DNA of 64,000 nucleotides from Anthopleura xanthogrammica (GCA_964019055.1 OZ025221.1:9947106-10011105), one strand, 5' to 3'. Counted from the first letter of the stretch, positions 11,126 through 24,500 are shown. Translations and numbers: made by a program. The notes: generated from the letters alone by a model not told the origin.

Positions 11126-13736
11126 AAAATATGAAGGTTGTCAGATCGGAGTCAAAAAGAACATGGATTTCAAAAGAATGAGTGGCGTTAGTGGCGAGTG
11201 CGCTTCCTTGTTTACAGAGACAGGGTTCCTGTACACTCCTTGGATTCGATAACATAGTTATAGCACAATGATGACGGCATGCTCTGTGATTGCGAGAAAT
11301 GTCAAACGGTGAGATAAAAAAACAACCTCTAATTCTATCTATTTATGATTCTCTCTGTGAATCTCGGAATACCGGATTTTTATGCGCCATATACATGTGC
11401 ATTGATTTTACAAAGGTCAATAATTTTATTATAATACTACTCGTTAATCAAAATGAGGTATTATCAGGTGCAAATATAATCCAAAATAACTATATACTAC
11501 TTGTATATATGCATATCGAGAAAGAAAGAATGGAAGATGTTCTTACGTGTATGCATGTATTCACAGTATCTGTCACTTGTTGTCAAACTAGAGGATTAAT
11601 CGAAATAATGTTTTTCAGTTTTGGAATCCACCAGCTGCTCGTTTTATTTTTCTTTCTATTGGGAAAAAAATCCATAAGTTACCTAGAATTAGTCCTTGAA
11701 ATATTCCCAAATTTACTACAATCTCAACACAATAACTCCAATACATTAATCTCTTCATCTGGCATAAACGTCAAACGAACCGCGCGATATATTCTTTGAA
11801 CACTAAATCTTTACTCAAACCGCGCCAAATTCCTCGAAATAACATGTAATATTTCTTTCTTCATTGAACTCCTTTTATAATTGAAGTAGCTACTGTACAT
11901 GTTAATTCTGATGTATTCCTTATAAAAGTGAGCATATAAGTAGAATAACCGTGTTCGTCGGGAAAACGAATTGGTGCCAGCGGCGGGCTCTTGGCAAATT
12001 GACCCGAAACATTGTAATCATTCAAGATCGTTTTTTAGAAGACCTCATTTAATTTTACGCTCAACAATTTTAATCGAAAGGATCAAAGTTTCTATTTGCT
12101 GACCGCAAATTAGTTCAGTACAAGACCACAGATCGGCCTCAACCGACGAACTACCGGCCCTGAATCATCCAGAAAAAGTTACTTCGATCAAAACACTTGA
12201 ACTTACATAAATGTATACTACTGGTAAAAAATAAATAGAACGGTTAAATAGTTGGGAATCCAAGATTCTAGCTTGCACTAAACATAGTTATGTAATTTTT
12301 TTTGCTGACAAATCGTCAGTTAACGCTGATGAGAATTTTGTCAACTAATCCTGGCTGTTTCGTTGTGGGCTCGTTTTCAAAATATATCTTTTACTTATAT
12401 ACATGGTTTATTGGATGTGACTATAAAATAAGACTAATATACTAAAGGTCATTATATAGTTTGTATTGCTTGGGTCAGGCTATTGGTGCTTTCCAACTAA
12501 AGAAATTATTTATAGTAAAACCAAAATGGGGTCTTAATATTTTCAACTCCTAGATTCAACGTTATTGTGTTTTTTTTTCATTGAATGTTTTGCAATCTCA
12601 CTCAGTGTAAAATCTTACCTCATTTCTTGCGGTGATGGTAGGCCGGTGTATGTTCCCATTTAGTGATTTTTACCCTTATTCATTCGTTTAGCTGGCTTCC
12701 CGTGATGATAAAATGGATTTCAAACCCAAATTCCTCCAACATACAGATCTTTCTTTCATATCATTGAGCCATCGATGCAAACTTAGTCGGTCTTAATTCC
12801 TGTGAATGAAAAAGCGAAAGGTAGTAAGTAGATGCTAAATGCACTCTAAAATACACCATTTGTATCGTCCCATCAACCATATATAATGTAATCACATTGT
12901 TCTAGTCTAGCTAGTGGAAATGAAAAAGAATCAAATAACTCTGGTAAATCAGTTCACCTAAAGTAAAGATAGTCAACATCATCTCAATCCGTCCCCTAGT
13001 TGTCACCGCTAAGATACATCAAAATACCCTTGATTTAGATCGTGCTGTAGATGCTTTTTCTTGCTGTTCCAATCAACAGATATCCTCCTTCAAGAGCGAC
13101 TAGACTCTGTAATTAATGATTGATGAACCGCTGACAATCATCAAAATATGAGGCTAAATCAAGGGTAAAAATCACCCACACATACAATTTCTTAAATGTT
13201 GGAGTGTTGGGCTGTTTAAATAATAAGAACAAGGACAAATTGACAAAATCACAAGGGGATAAGAGTCCATGCTGAGAACATTCAAAAAGAATAGTTTATT
13301 TGATTACCAAAACTACAACATTTCTTTTTTCATTTTGGTTAGTTGCTTTTTAATTAATAAATGCTCTTCATGCTATCGCGTTAGAATATACACAGATTTT
13401 TTTCCTAAAAAAAAATTAGAATAATACGTATCATTCCCAACGAAGTTTGAGGGAATGAAAATACGAAACGGTTCAAGAATATATATTTAAACATGGGATA
13501 ATAAACTAGATGTATAAATATTGGACATGTATTTGACGCAGACCGGCTGTTTCCAGTTTACACTGTAGAAAATTTCCATCCACTATTTTAGTCAATGAAA
13601 TTTGATTTGAATGTCTAAAGAAGGAATGGATATTCAATAGACATACTTCTCTGCTCTTTCATGTTTAGTAGTATTTTTCTTAGCCGTCTAGAGGATTTTA
13701 AGAATTGAATATTTAGCCCTTCAAACCTAAGGACAC
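11126..13736. other. No gene seen
   Basis: The largest frame (11,290-11,799, 169 codons) is AT-rich, with I/L/F/N-heavy residues, no recognisable domain and no splice context. I treat it as chance. No tandem array was noticed. Confidence 0.5.
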
Positions 13737-13986
13737 AGATCGAAACCCTGAAACAACCTCTGGACTGATCGATCAAAGTCAAGGTACAGCCCTCTCGCAA
13801 ATCGATTTAGAATTTAGCATGTTAGGCCATTTTTGTGGAGGGTAGAAAACCGGAGAAACTGAAGAAAAACTCTCGAATAATCGTAAATTCTTGTATCTAA
13901 AAAGGAAATGAATCAAAGAACTTCCAGAAATTCGATCATGGAACGAGGGCCATAGGTTCGTTAGCCACTAGCTATTAAGTGCTATC
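13737..13986 (-). mobile_element. tRNA-derived SINE, one tail unit
   Basis: Read on the minus strand, the head (about 13,986 downward) shows TAGCTAGTGGCTAACG (A-box-like) and GATCGAATTTC (B-box-like). The body has GTTTTCTACCCTCCACAAAAATGG. The tail is a single CAGAGGTTGTTTCAGGGTT unit. The part order matches 10,882-11,125. Confidence 0.75.
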
Positions 13987-13989
13987 CTC

Positions 13990-16185
13990 GTAAAACAAGG
14001 ACGTTATTAAATAATGATAATCATAACAAAGAAATTTTATTATCTAGTAACTGGAAATACCCATTAAGTCCTGCGCAAAATAGACAGCAGACTCAGTGAA
14101 TGACTTGGAAATGACTGTTAAATTGTATCCGAATTGGAGCATTTTGATTGGATAACGTGAGTCATAGTTGGTTTTGATTGGAAGAAGCCATTTGAGATTC
14201 ATGTTCGAACTTTGATTTCTTGTTTTCTAGGAACCAAGAAAGAGATTGGTAACTAAATAATGATTTGAGCATGCGCACTAACACTCTACCTTGTTATACT
14301 ACTGCATGGTATAAGTAGGAGAGACTCGGGGATTCAGTTTAGGTGGATTTACCAATTTCATTAGGAATAATTCATATCTAATTAACTATATAGATAATGG
14401 AGGAGAATTATATCAGTATATAGTTCAGGAAGACTCTAGCATTTCCAGCATGGTCAATTTTCTGGTCGTTCAAATGAAACACCCACTCATTGGTTCTAGT
14501 TTTATTACTCTACTCCCACGACGTCCTGGAAAACAGCACGTCAATCAACCCTGTCAACTTCCTCCAGGTAGATAAGACAAACAGTATTGTCATTATTTAT
14601 TTCAAAACACACATATTATGTTAAATTTTAGGGATTGGATTGGGTCGTGCTAGGGTCACTATACAAGACAAGTTAATGAGATCAGTCGTGGATTAGGTAT
14701 CACTTCATCCGCCGAAAACTTTTAAACTCGCCAATATAATCTTGTTGATTGAGCTCATTTATCTCTAAACCTAATTTCTTCTTTGCATGGTTGTTTTTCA
14801 TGGTTGTTTTTCATAGCTGGTTTTGAATCGAACTTCTAAATTGCATCGATTTTTAAATTGATATCCATGAAAGGTTTTTCAAATTCCTTTTCTGTGACGT
14901 CATCAGTAGCTTTAAAAAAATTACTTGCTCGTCGAAATATAAATGAAGAAAGAGAGAAAACGAAGATATTCCGTTCAAATTCACCATGAATTTCAGACTG
15001 AAAGAGTATATATTTTTCAGTTGACCAATCACAGAAAGACAATAACATACACTTTTAAGCGCCATCAACGTCGCAAAAAGTAGAAACGAGTTCTACATTT
15101 GCGACGTCGCGCGCGACGAACCTCACCGTGTGAACACGTGATCTATTTTTTGCAACGTCGCTTGAAACGTCTCATAAAAGACCGCATCGTGTGTATGCAC
15201 CTTTAAATAACCATTGTCATATAATATGACTCCATAAAATCATTCACATAAGTTTAAACTTCCTGATCCTCAACACAGAGGCTTTAACTCGTTTTGTTTC
15301 CTGTATTTTCAAATAAATTTTCACAAAACTGGTTAATAATTTAAAAGCTAAACAAAGTATATACCAGATAAACTGCTGCTCAGTATGCATTAGGTTGTGA
15401 AGTACCTGTTATCAACAATATTTGCCTAAAATAGGCTCTTGAAATATCCCTTAGCTTCATTATTATTGTCTTAATTCTTAAACACTTTAGCCATTCATTT
15501 AACAATTCTATTCAAAACTAAATTTCATTTTTTCAAGTTTGCGATTTTTGTAAAACTCACCCCAGTCTCGAGTTATAAAAAATAATAATACTTCATTCAA
15601 ATACAAATTACAAATTACAAATATATTTGAAATGGTGAATCTTGAGGTTATCCCTTTGTGCAGATCACAAAATTGGAAAAGTTGGAAAAGTGTCATTTTT
15701 TCAGTGACTATTTTGCGATCTTTTTTTAAAATCCAAAACGAAAAAGGTGATCCCCAGTTTTTATTGAGAATTTTAATAAAATCGGTGCTGCGCATTATAT
15801 ATCAAAATATGAAGCGAAGTTTATTGAGATTTTCAAATATTTTGATGAGAATAGTTGAAGCATGTGATTTCTGGACCGCGGTTCGTAGAGGCGCATATAC
15901 TTGCATTTCTCACTGTAGTATTTCAACAATCATAGTCATGCAGTTATTATGATATATTTACTACTGTTACTAGTCTAGCTTAAATAGTAAACTTCAAATT
16001 ATAGGTACGTTTTGTTTTATAAAGGAAGTACTTGAGTCCATGTTTTGTACACGCGTCCATGTTTTCTGAGTCCAGTTCATGTTTTCTCGGGTCCAGTCAA
16101 GTCCATGTTCTAGACCACGCCCTCTTTTTATTGCAGTTTTCTTAAGGTACATTTAACTAAGGTTTTGATTACCATTATTGGTTCG
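13990..16185. other. No gene seen; GTCCATGTTTT runs near 16,035-16,110
   Basis: No supported exon. Open frames around 15.5-15.95 kb on both strands overlap each other and look like chance. Near 15,060-15,180 there are GACGTCGC-rich half-palindromes that may be old transposon ends. Short degenerate GTCCATGTTTT repeats sit at 16,035-16,110. Confidence 0.45.
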
Positions 16186-16330
16186 TTTCCCAGGTAACTA
16201 TAAGATCATTGTTCCCGGATGACTACAGAATCTATGATTGGTTGAAATCTGTGTTCCCGGATTTATTGGAGTCTGCCCTTGATTGGTTGGAGGCATGAGT
16301 TCCCGGATTGACAACAGAGCCTGTCAGCGA
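16186..16330 (+). repeat. Degenerate tandem repeat with inverted CCAAT boxes
   Basis: About four imperfect units of 40-50 bp, each pairing ATTGGTT (inverted CCAAT box) with GTTCCCGGAT. It is followed by a GC-richer segment and a strong splice-donor-like CAGGTAAGT at about 16,464. I cannot attach a transcript to it. Confidence 0.6.
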
Positions 16331-17000
16331 TTGGTTGATTTTCCAGTTAATGTGTAGGTGTAGCCGGCCACGGGGACCAGGAACGCCTGGGGTCATTACA
16401 GTAGCAGGGGGAGGATCAATGTTCTGTTCGAAATGATGGTTGAGAAGAGTAAGGGTCATATTCAGGTAAGTAAAATGTTGTTAGGACTGGTAATGACCTC
16501 TTGATGTATAGTATTTTGGGCGCAAGAAGCCTCGTCATCTTGTCTCTGCACATTCCATTCTTGTTCCCAGAGGAAGAGAATGCACACATTCATACCCGCA
16601 ATCCTACGTACTACGAGTTGGTTGCCAGTTGTCCTTCCAAAGGACTTCGGAAAGTCGAATGAACGTTTTTTTTTTTAGATATCCTACATTTTTCTATTTA
16701 GGGTATCCTATTCCGTATCCTATTCAGTTTTCATGCTCAAACCAGGTGTCCTGTGTACTCACAATCTGACCAATCACAGCGCACTTTTATACTTAGCCAA
16801 GCGGCCTTATCTCCCAGTATCTTCCTTATACGAAAACACGCGTTTGGAAAAAGAATTTAAACAGTAAAAGTTGAAGTACGTGATGTATAAAAAATTAAAG
16901 CGAACATTTGCTATAATCTCTCCATGTAAGATCCCCATTTCAAATATAGACTCCTTGCACGTGACGTCAGAGCAGCTCAATTTGGAGGGCCAAACAAGAG

Positions 17001-17329
17001 TCTGTGATATATCCTTACAGACATAGAGTTTTCCATCATATCATCATATCATCATATCATATCTACATTTAATTCTTTATTTATATTTTAATTCAATAGT
17101 CATATTAACTAATATATACATATATATTTAATTAGACCTTTTATAGGATTATTATTATTATATTCTTCATTTATTGTTTTTCTTTTTACATCATATTATT
17201 TGCATAGTTTAATCTTTGTAAATATTGTAAAAGCATTTTATGTTAGATAGCTCAATTCTTGTATATACTGTAAACGCAATGAGGCCAGCGAAATGCGTAA
17301 TAAAAACCGTAATTATCATTTCATTCTCT
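17001..17329 (+). mobile_element. Probable 5'-truncated LINE (L2/CR1-like 3' end)
   Basis: AT-rich sequence ending with GTAAACGCAATGAGGCCAGC and then GCGTAATAAAAACCG, directly followed by a microsatellite. From general knowledge, L2/CR1-clade retrotransposons end this way, with a short 3' untranslated region carrying AATAAA and a simple-repeat tail. No reverse-transcriptase frame remains. It sits inside the loop of the MITE at 16,946-17,775. Confidence 0.5.
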
Positions 17330-17572
17330 TTCATTTACTTCATTTATTTCATTTATTTCATTTATTTCATTTATTTCATTTATTTCATTTATTTCATTTA
17401 TTTCATTTATTTCATTTATTTCATTTATTTCATTTATTTCATTTATTTCATTTATTTCATTTATTTCATTTATTTCATTTATTTCATTTATTTCATTTAT
17501 TTCATTTATTTCATTTATTTCATTTATTTCATTTATTTCATTTATTTCATTTATTTCATTTATTTCATTTAT
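17330..17572 (+). repeat. 9-bp microsatellite (TTTATTTCA)n
   Basis: About 26-27 nearly perfect copies of a 9-bp unit. Because 9 is a multiple of three, every frame is open and yields spurious FIY, LFH or INE repeat polypeptides. It follows the LINE-like end and is probably its expanded tail. Confidence 0.97.
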
Positions 17573-17579
17573 CATTCTT

Positions 17580-17587
17580 TCTTCTTC

Positions 17588-17622
<35 letters not shown>

Positions 17623-17705
17623 TATCATTATTATTATTATTATTATATTATCATTATTGTTATTATTATTATTATTATCATTATTATTATTATTATTATT
17701 ATTAA
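17580..17705 (+). repeat. TTA/ATC trinucleotide microsatellite
   Basis: Runs of ATT with occasional ATC and phase slips, contiguous with the 9-bp array. Confidence 0.95.
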
Positions 17706-17775
17706 AAGAATTTTAACCTCCTGAGGATTGGAACCTATTGTTTTGTCCTCCAAATTGAGCTGCATTCCGACGTGC

Positions 17776-19560
17776 TGCGAGGTGTATTCCGCGCAATATA
17801 TATGACTTTAAAACTGGGGCGAGGGCCGCTCGAATTACAACAAAAATCCTCTTCGTGTTTAGTTTTTTGTATAACTAGGATATTCCGTGTTCAATAACCC
17901 CATATCGATAGCTCAATTCATTTAACCATGATAGCCAGCCATCCAGACATCATCAGACCGCAGTATGGTATATGGTTCGAAGGGCGAGGTGATATTGTTT
18001 GCCATCTGGTAAACCATACCAATAAATACCTTAGACATTTATATATATTGCTTTGTATATTACTAACAAAAAAGCCGTAATCTGATCGATCTATATATTG
18101 TAATACCGATCCCTAATGTCTGTTATTAGAGCTGTTGTGGATCAAACAGACCAACAAAAGAGCAAATGCTTATTTTATTGACCTCAAATGAGCTATGTAG
18201 AGGACTCATTTCGTTAAAGTGCGCGCCATCCATTTTTTCCTATTAACACACTACAGTAAAACCAACGGTTATCTTTGGCATGAAGCGGAGATCAAGTAGG
18301 TAACTCAGTCTCAGACGAGAAAACATGTCTACAGGAAGAATATTGCTACAGACAACGAAATTTGAACTGAAAAAATAATGATGAAATTTTTGGTTTTAAA
18401 CCTTGATAGTGCTACTAAAAATTCTTATAGTATAATATCAGATAGATTCCTATAGAGAGGAAAAAAGATAGAAAGCCGAAAGTAGTGAACTGCGGGTGGG
18501 ATTTTCTATTATTTTCACGAAGCGAAATCTCTATGAATTTCTGCGCGAGTGAAATGAAATCTGAGGTAAAATTGCTCTATTCGTTTATCTATCTTTCATT
18601 TATTTCAGTACTTGAATCGAATATGAGTACTGATTGAATGTCATAATATTGTGAATACCTAAAAACAGAATGATTCAGGCGAACACATAAAAAAACAGAC
18701 TGAATGAGATTTCAAGACAATCAGCAAGGCAGACAACATCGATTCGTATTTCATTACGAGTTCAAAAACAAGATATTTCCACAATAAATTAACACTTACC
18801 TCAAAAATAACAGAACCTAAATTGATATTAAAGCGCTTCTTCCAATATTTAGGTCTCTTAAAATTGCGGTTAACGTTGATGGATTTTGGGTCGTTTTCTG
18901 TACGTGTGTTATTGAATTTCGTCCAGTCTTTTAGACCTCATTATTATCTTTCATCAAACGGATAAATAACACTGAAAAACGAAATCTGAATTACAAATTT
19001 TGCGTGCGTCCTGCTGTGTGGAGTTTAATTCTGTTGCTTGGTATTTGGCTTAAACGGAATTGACGAATTACTTTAGCTGGTTGACTGACAATGTTTCCCG
19101 CCAAAATATTAGCCTTGTGGACACACGCGCTGGCTGAAAATTAAAGGTAATTGAAAAGTGGCTGGAACAACAATAAGGAGGGAAAAAGTAATAAAAAAGT
19201 GAAAAATAAATTCTCAATTTAACCGCTATTGCTATCAATATTATTATTTGTAGGGAAAAAACTCCTTAGTTAACCACTGGAAGAGGATCTTTGCTTTGCC
19301 AAAAAATCAGTGTCTTGAAAACTATGGTATTATCTAAAATAAATTACGCTGTGCTTTAGACCCTGTGTGTTAAAAGTCGGTACACACATTGTTGACAAAT
19401 ATTGTTGTTCGCGCGTTTCCCGCCAAAAGTAATATAATGAGCAGTTCGACCACACGCGCTGAAAGCTATTGCTCTGGTGAGAAAACAAACAACAAAGCAG
19501 AAATTCTCATCACCAGCTAAAAAACGATTTCTCAACTAAAAAAACAACAACAAATACATA
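17776..19560. other. No gene seen; two E2F-like repeats
   Basis: TTTCCCGCCAAAA occurs near 19,093 and 19,416, each followed by an ACACGCGCTG block. The two halves therefore look like copies of one degenerate sequence about 325 bp apart. No exon recognised. Confidence 0.5.
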
Positions 19561-19680
19561 AATGAATAAATACAAAATAAACTAACAAACGAATAAGCAA
19601 GTAAATGAATGTACGAACAAACAAATGAATAAACAAATAGATAAATAACTAAAAATAAACTAACACAAACAAATAATAAA
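19560..19680 (+). repeat. AAAT/AAAC-type simple repeat
   Basis: Degenerate AAACAAATGAATAAATA-like sequence over about 120 bases. Confidence 0.8.
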
Positions 19681-19810
19681 TGACAGTTTTCATGAGAAGT
19701 TACGCGGCATTCTCTAAGTCACACGTGACGTCGTTGTTACTTACAAAGGCTAGCGCTGTTCACCACGGGGAATGTTACTTGTCTTCGGTTTTGCTAAAAT
19801 TAACCATTCT

Positions 19811-19955
19811 GAGGTTGAGGGAAAACTGGGTCGAGTTCGCATTGCAGTGCATTGTGGGACTGTTTTAGGGGACATTCTAAGATAGCCATTCCGTCCTCAA
19901 AAATAGTTCCACAATGCACTGCAATACCAATTCGACCCAGTTTTTCCTCAACCTC
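19811..19955. mobile_element. Hairpin MITE, about 145 bp
   Basis: Inverted arms of about 50 bp: GAGGTTGAGGGAAAACTGGG at the left and CCTCAACCTC at the right, continuing inward through TGCAGTGCATTGTGG and its complement. The loop is about 40 bp. A short methionine frame nearby is a by-product. Confidence 0.9.
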
Positions 19956-21470
19956 GAAATCGCTAAATACATCTTTCACTTGGAAAATAAAATGGCGAGA
20001 AAAGTAATTTCACTTGGAAAATACAGATGATGATAAATGGTGGTATTTATAATGGCGCGGGTACTATCGCCTCTCACCCGCATTTTCCGTGATCGTATCA
20101 GCGTGAGTCGGATTTCTTCTTGTTTTTTCATCGTTCTCGTTTTTAATTGGATTTTCTCTCTTGACAAAACCAAGAATATTCGATTCTAATCTCATTGTTA
20201 ACAAAGCCACGCTCAGATCTCGACCCTTTTATGTATAATTGGCTAAATAAAAATTGATGTACAATTTATGTTTTAGGTCCCGAGAAATTTGAAGGTAACT
20301 AAAAAACGAGACAGACAAGAGAATATGGTAAGTTTGATTTGTTAGTCTAGAGGATCTGAAGAAAAGGGACAGACAGACAGACACATATACTCTTAGTTCT
20401 AATTAACACCTTAACCACTCGATGAATCAAAATTTCCAATTATAATCAAGAACGAATTTAACAACATTGATCTCAAACACGATTAAAAACCAAAACGAGA
20501 ATCAATACTAATTCAAATTTTTTCATTACACTTTGACAACAAAATACAAATAATTTTTTTTTTGTCGAAAATAATAAGACGTGGAAATCTGGCGCCAAAT
20601 TCTGATTTCCTAATGGCTCCAGAAATGTTTGCAGCCCTCAGGCGTGAATACTTCACATTATATTTAGTTCTAATGAGTCGAGTCAAATCTTTATCAAACG
20701 CGGCATCTTTATAGTGGACCAACTACTTCGCGGAAACTCGCAAAATAACATGTTTTCATTTGAGGGAATTGGTTCAATTATCTTTGCAATTTCATTCCAA
20801 CACTTTTTTTTCCGCAGTGTTTTTTCCGATCTTAATAGTCCAATTTTCTTATTTTGACTGAGTAAAAAAATATATAAAACGTCTTTACCTCTATTGGATT
20901 TGTATTTTTTTCTATCCCATTTTGTACTGAATCAACATTCACTTGACAGGTACAAGAATAGCATGTTACAGTTTGTACACAAAGGATTTATTTGTCTTGA
21001 ATTCTCGTTTCTTTCATTCATTGACCTTTTCTTTTCCTTGTTACTGTTCACATTTCTATTTACTTTATATCATTTTCCTTACATCTTTCTTTCCTTTTTC
21101 GTTACATTTTTTGTTATTTTCCTTTCATTCTTTTTCATTTATTTTGTTCTTTCTTCTATTATTATTATTATTATTATATTATTGTTATTATTATTATAAT
21201 CATTATATTGTTATTATTATTATTATATTATTAGTTGTTATTTTATGATATTATTATTGTTGTTGTTATTATTATATTATTATTATTATTATTATTAAGG
21301 GCAGAAAACAACTTTAATAAAATATATGAAGTCAATAAAAAATAATTGAATCTTTCTGAGACCAAGTGGGCCAGTCTTAGGTTTTCTATGGCATCAACTT
21401 TAAATGTTTACCATGCATCAGTACTCTTTCACGACAGACTACAGGAAGCGAGGCCTTTCCATTTTGAAAC
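19956..21470. other. No gene seen; ATT microsatellite at 21,157-21,297
   Basis: AT-rich noncoding sequence, then a T-rich stretch (20,890-21,150) and a long imperfect ATT/GTT trinucleotide repeat. The 101-codon frames here are F/L/I runs produced by composition. Confidence 0.6.
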
Positions 21471-21474
21471 CCAA

Positions 21475-21480
21475 TTTATT
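21475..21480 (-). terminator. Poly(A) signal of FDXR
   Basis: AATAAA on the minus strand, about 54 bases past the FDXR stop codon. Confidence 0.65.
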
Positions 21481-21533
21481 CCGAATAATAAATCTACTAT
21501 TACCACGTCAACAGCCTTTTATTTCTTATCCTT

Positions 21534-24500
21534 TCATTCTTTAGCAATCTGTAACATTTCTTTTGTTGATATTATTTTTTCTCGTGGTTTTCCATGTTTC
21601 TTTCCTCGTTCTTGTTCTTTTCTGTCAATCTTTTCCCATTCGTCGAAACGAACTATTTCATTCCCTAAATAGAAGAAAAATATAAATCTACTGAATAAAT
21701 ACGTGAGTATCTGTACTTGGAGCCCATTAACCGACTGGTCAAGAAAATGCATTAGAGTTTAGTAGGATTACAACGCTTGAGTTAATCTGAGGGCATGCGA
21801 TGGGCTTCAGGGGAAAAAAGCCTCTATTTTCTTCCTATTTTTTTTTCTGCTTTTATTTCAATTCTTGATATTGTATGACGTTATAAATCACGTGAATTCG
21901 GCGGTCAGCCAATCAGAGCGCACGTTATATCTTGGTTAATTAATATGCGCATATGAACATCTTCGTATGAAACATGCGCAATAAACGTATTAATAATTAT
22001 TATTAAATACCTTTAAGGAGCAAGATTTACAGTTGTATAACTAGGGACATTTTCAACTCAATAAATTTTCCATTCTTATTAGAGCAGATTTCGCATGAGC
22101 GTGAAAAGTCACGACACAGTTACGGCACGGATACGGCACAAGGCACGGCACTAACACAATCACGAGGCGCGGTCCATGCCGTAAGTTTCTCATAGTCATA
22201 CGAGAACTGCTCTATGTAAGCATTGGATGGTTAAAATAAAACTATTACAGAACTGTTCTTAGGAAGCTACGTCACCTTTGCTTTCCAATAATCCTTTGAT
22301 TGCTGTCAGTCCTCGTTGGGTTGCACTGTGACTCGATATTCCTAACATTTGTATCAATGAATAATATTAACAGCTGTAAGAGTAATGCAATATTGTGCGC
22401 AATGTAGCACCGTGTGTCTGGACCTTTACTGCAGCAGACTAACTTTGGCACACGAACAGTATCGCGCATGATTTAAACTAGAGTAGCCTGTGCGAAAATG
22501 AATGTACTGAACCAGACTGACTCTAACAAAAAGCAGATTTCGTACGAGTGTCAAAAGTCACGGCACGGTGCTGACGCGGCACCAAATGTTTTCATACCAA
22601 CACAGCACGGCAATGACATGGTCACGACAAGGCGCGGTCCGTACCGTATGATTTTTGTAATTATTATATGTCAAATGATACGCTTCTTTAACGCGCATGC
22701 GTAGGCCAAGGTTGCTTGCGCATCCAAACAAGATAAATTCCAATATACCGTATTATTGCGCAGCTCTCTCTTGCTAGATCTTGATATACGATGTACTTGG
22801 TCAAAATGCTTGATACTTGTTGCGCGCAGTTTATCAAAAAACATTAGCTTCAACGAAGATCCACCCGGGTCTGCTTTTTTTACAGGTATTCTGTACGAGA
22901 GAGGGAAACATGTTTACCTGCGTTAAGATCTTCAACTACCAATTTTCCTGTTGCAAACGCATCGTTCATTGTTGTCGCGATGACCCCAACAGGTCCGTGT
23001 CGTACCCATCCACTACAATACAGACCTGTAGAAGGAAAAATAACACTGAATAAAGGATTCGAGGAGAAATGTTTTTTTTTTTTTTTGCGCTTCTGTTCAA
23101 ATACAGATGATGGGCTCCCTGTGGCTTTAGTCGATTCAAGGAAAGAAAGAAAAGAAGAAAGAAAGAGAGAGAAGAGGGAAAATATAAAAGAATGTTTTAT
23201 TTTACCAGTGGTTCCAAGTACTCTGCCGTCTTCATTCGGTATGACACCGTTTTTATGGTCAAAAGGGACTGTGTCATCGATTGTTACGCTTTTGTACCCA
23301 ATGCTACGAAATACCTAGACAAATAAAAGTATTTTTATTCAAATTGACATGGCACGTTTATTAAACAGTTGTTGAACTCTGCGTATCAGTCTTAGGAGAT
23401 AATTCCTCACCAGTCCACATGGTACGTCTTCTGTTTGCCCGGTTCCCTTAGCACGAGCCACACCTTCAGGAGTCTGGGTCAATAAATAATAAATACGATC
23501 AAGTCCTGCGTAATTATGTGTTATTCAGCTAATGATTAGGTAAGCTGTTTTTCCACCCACCCACCCCTCCCAGGGGATGCATAAACATACCTCTACTAGT
23601 TCGTTTATTTCTAATCTTATCCCTCCAACACGTGACCCATCGTCTGTTGGAAGAATTTCTACAGGACTCCGTAAAAACTTGACTCTCCATTCAGTGGTTG
23701 CTTGGAGACGCCGCTCAGCCTCTTGAGGAGTATGCTCTTCTCTTGAATGTAAAATAGGAAGCAAGAGATAAGTTGAGGTGTTGATACATGGGCGTGGTAG
23801 GGGTATATATAGAAGTGGGTAGGGGTCTATCTTCACCATACCCCATACTTACAATGCAGTTTTGTACATCAGTTCTGTTAGTCTTTTACGGGATCTTGGA
23901 ATTTCTGAAAACAAATTAAAAACCTTGAATTACTTCCTGGCCACTTTATAGTTACAACAGAGTATTTACAGGGTGTTTGCACATCCAAAGGTAGGGAGTG
24001 TTAGAAGCAATTCTGCATTGTTAGTAGAATGAGATATTTGTTGATGATAACATACTTGGTAGCACTTCTTTTATTGGCTTCATGTCGTCAGTGGGGAAGA
24101 CTGCCCTCGTTCCTGCTATTTTTGTCAACTCGCGCAGTTCTTTGATGGTAAAGGCAACCTGATAACAATACAGCAATGATGTGTGATGGTGATGATGTTG
24201 TAGTAAAATTTAATGGTAGTAAGGTTGCTATTGTAAATGGTGATAATGATGATATGATAATCAGTGGTGATGTCAACTATGTTGATGACATTGAAGATGG
24301 TGATGATGATGAGATGATGGTGGTTATAATGAAGAAGATGATGATGGTGAAGATGAAGGATACACTACCTGTAAAGGTCCTCTTCTTCCAACAAGATACA
24401 CAGTTTTCACTTTGCTCTTCTTCAAGGCTTCAATAGCATGTTCACATATATCTGTTTTCTGGAATTTAAAGTCAGTTCTGAAAATGAGATTGAGTGCTAA

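Larger units (their letters stand above)
16946..17775 (-). mobile_element. Palindromic MITE, copy 3, split by a 0.7-kb insertion
   Basis: The left part (16,946-17,000) and right part (about 17,707-17,775) together match the inverted 8,625-8,746 element. They include the CACGTGACGTCA motif and both facing arms. The copy is interrupted in the spacer between the arms, after ACAAGAG. The intervening 17,001-17,706 is foreign: a LINE-like 3' end plus simple repeats. Confidence 0.85.

Noticed and set aside
11290..11799. 169-codon plus-strand frame
   Set aside because: AT-rich, hydrophobic and Asn-heavy, no motif, no splice sites tied to it, in a gene-free stretch. Chance is more likely; transcripts would overturn this.
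17240..17724. FIY-, LFH- and INE-repeat open frames
   Set aside because: They are direct translations of a 9-bp microsatellite and a TTA run.
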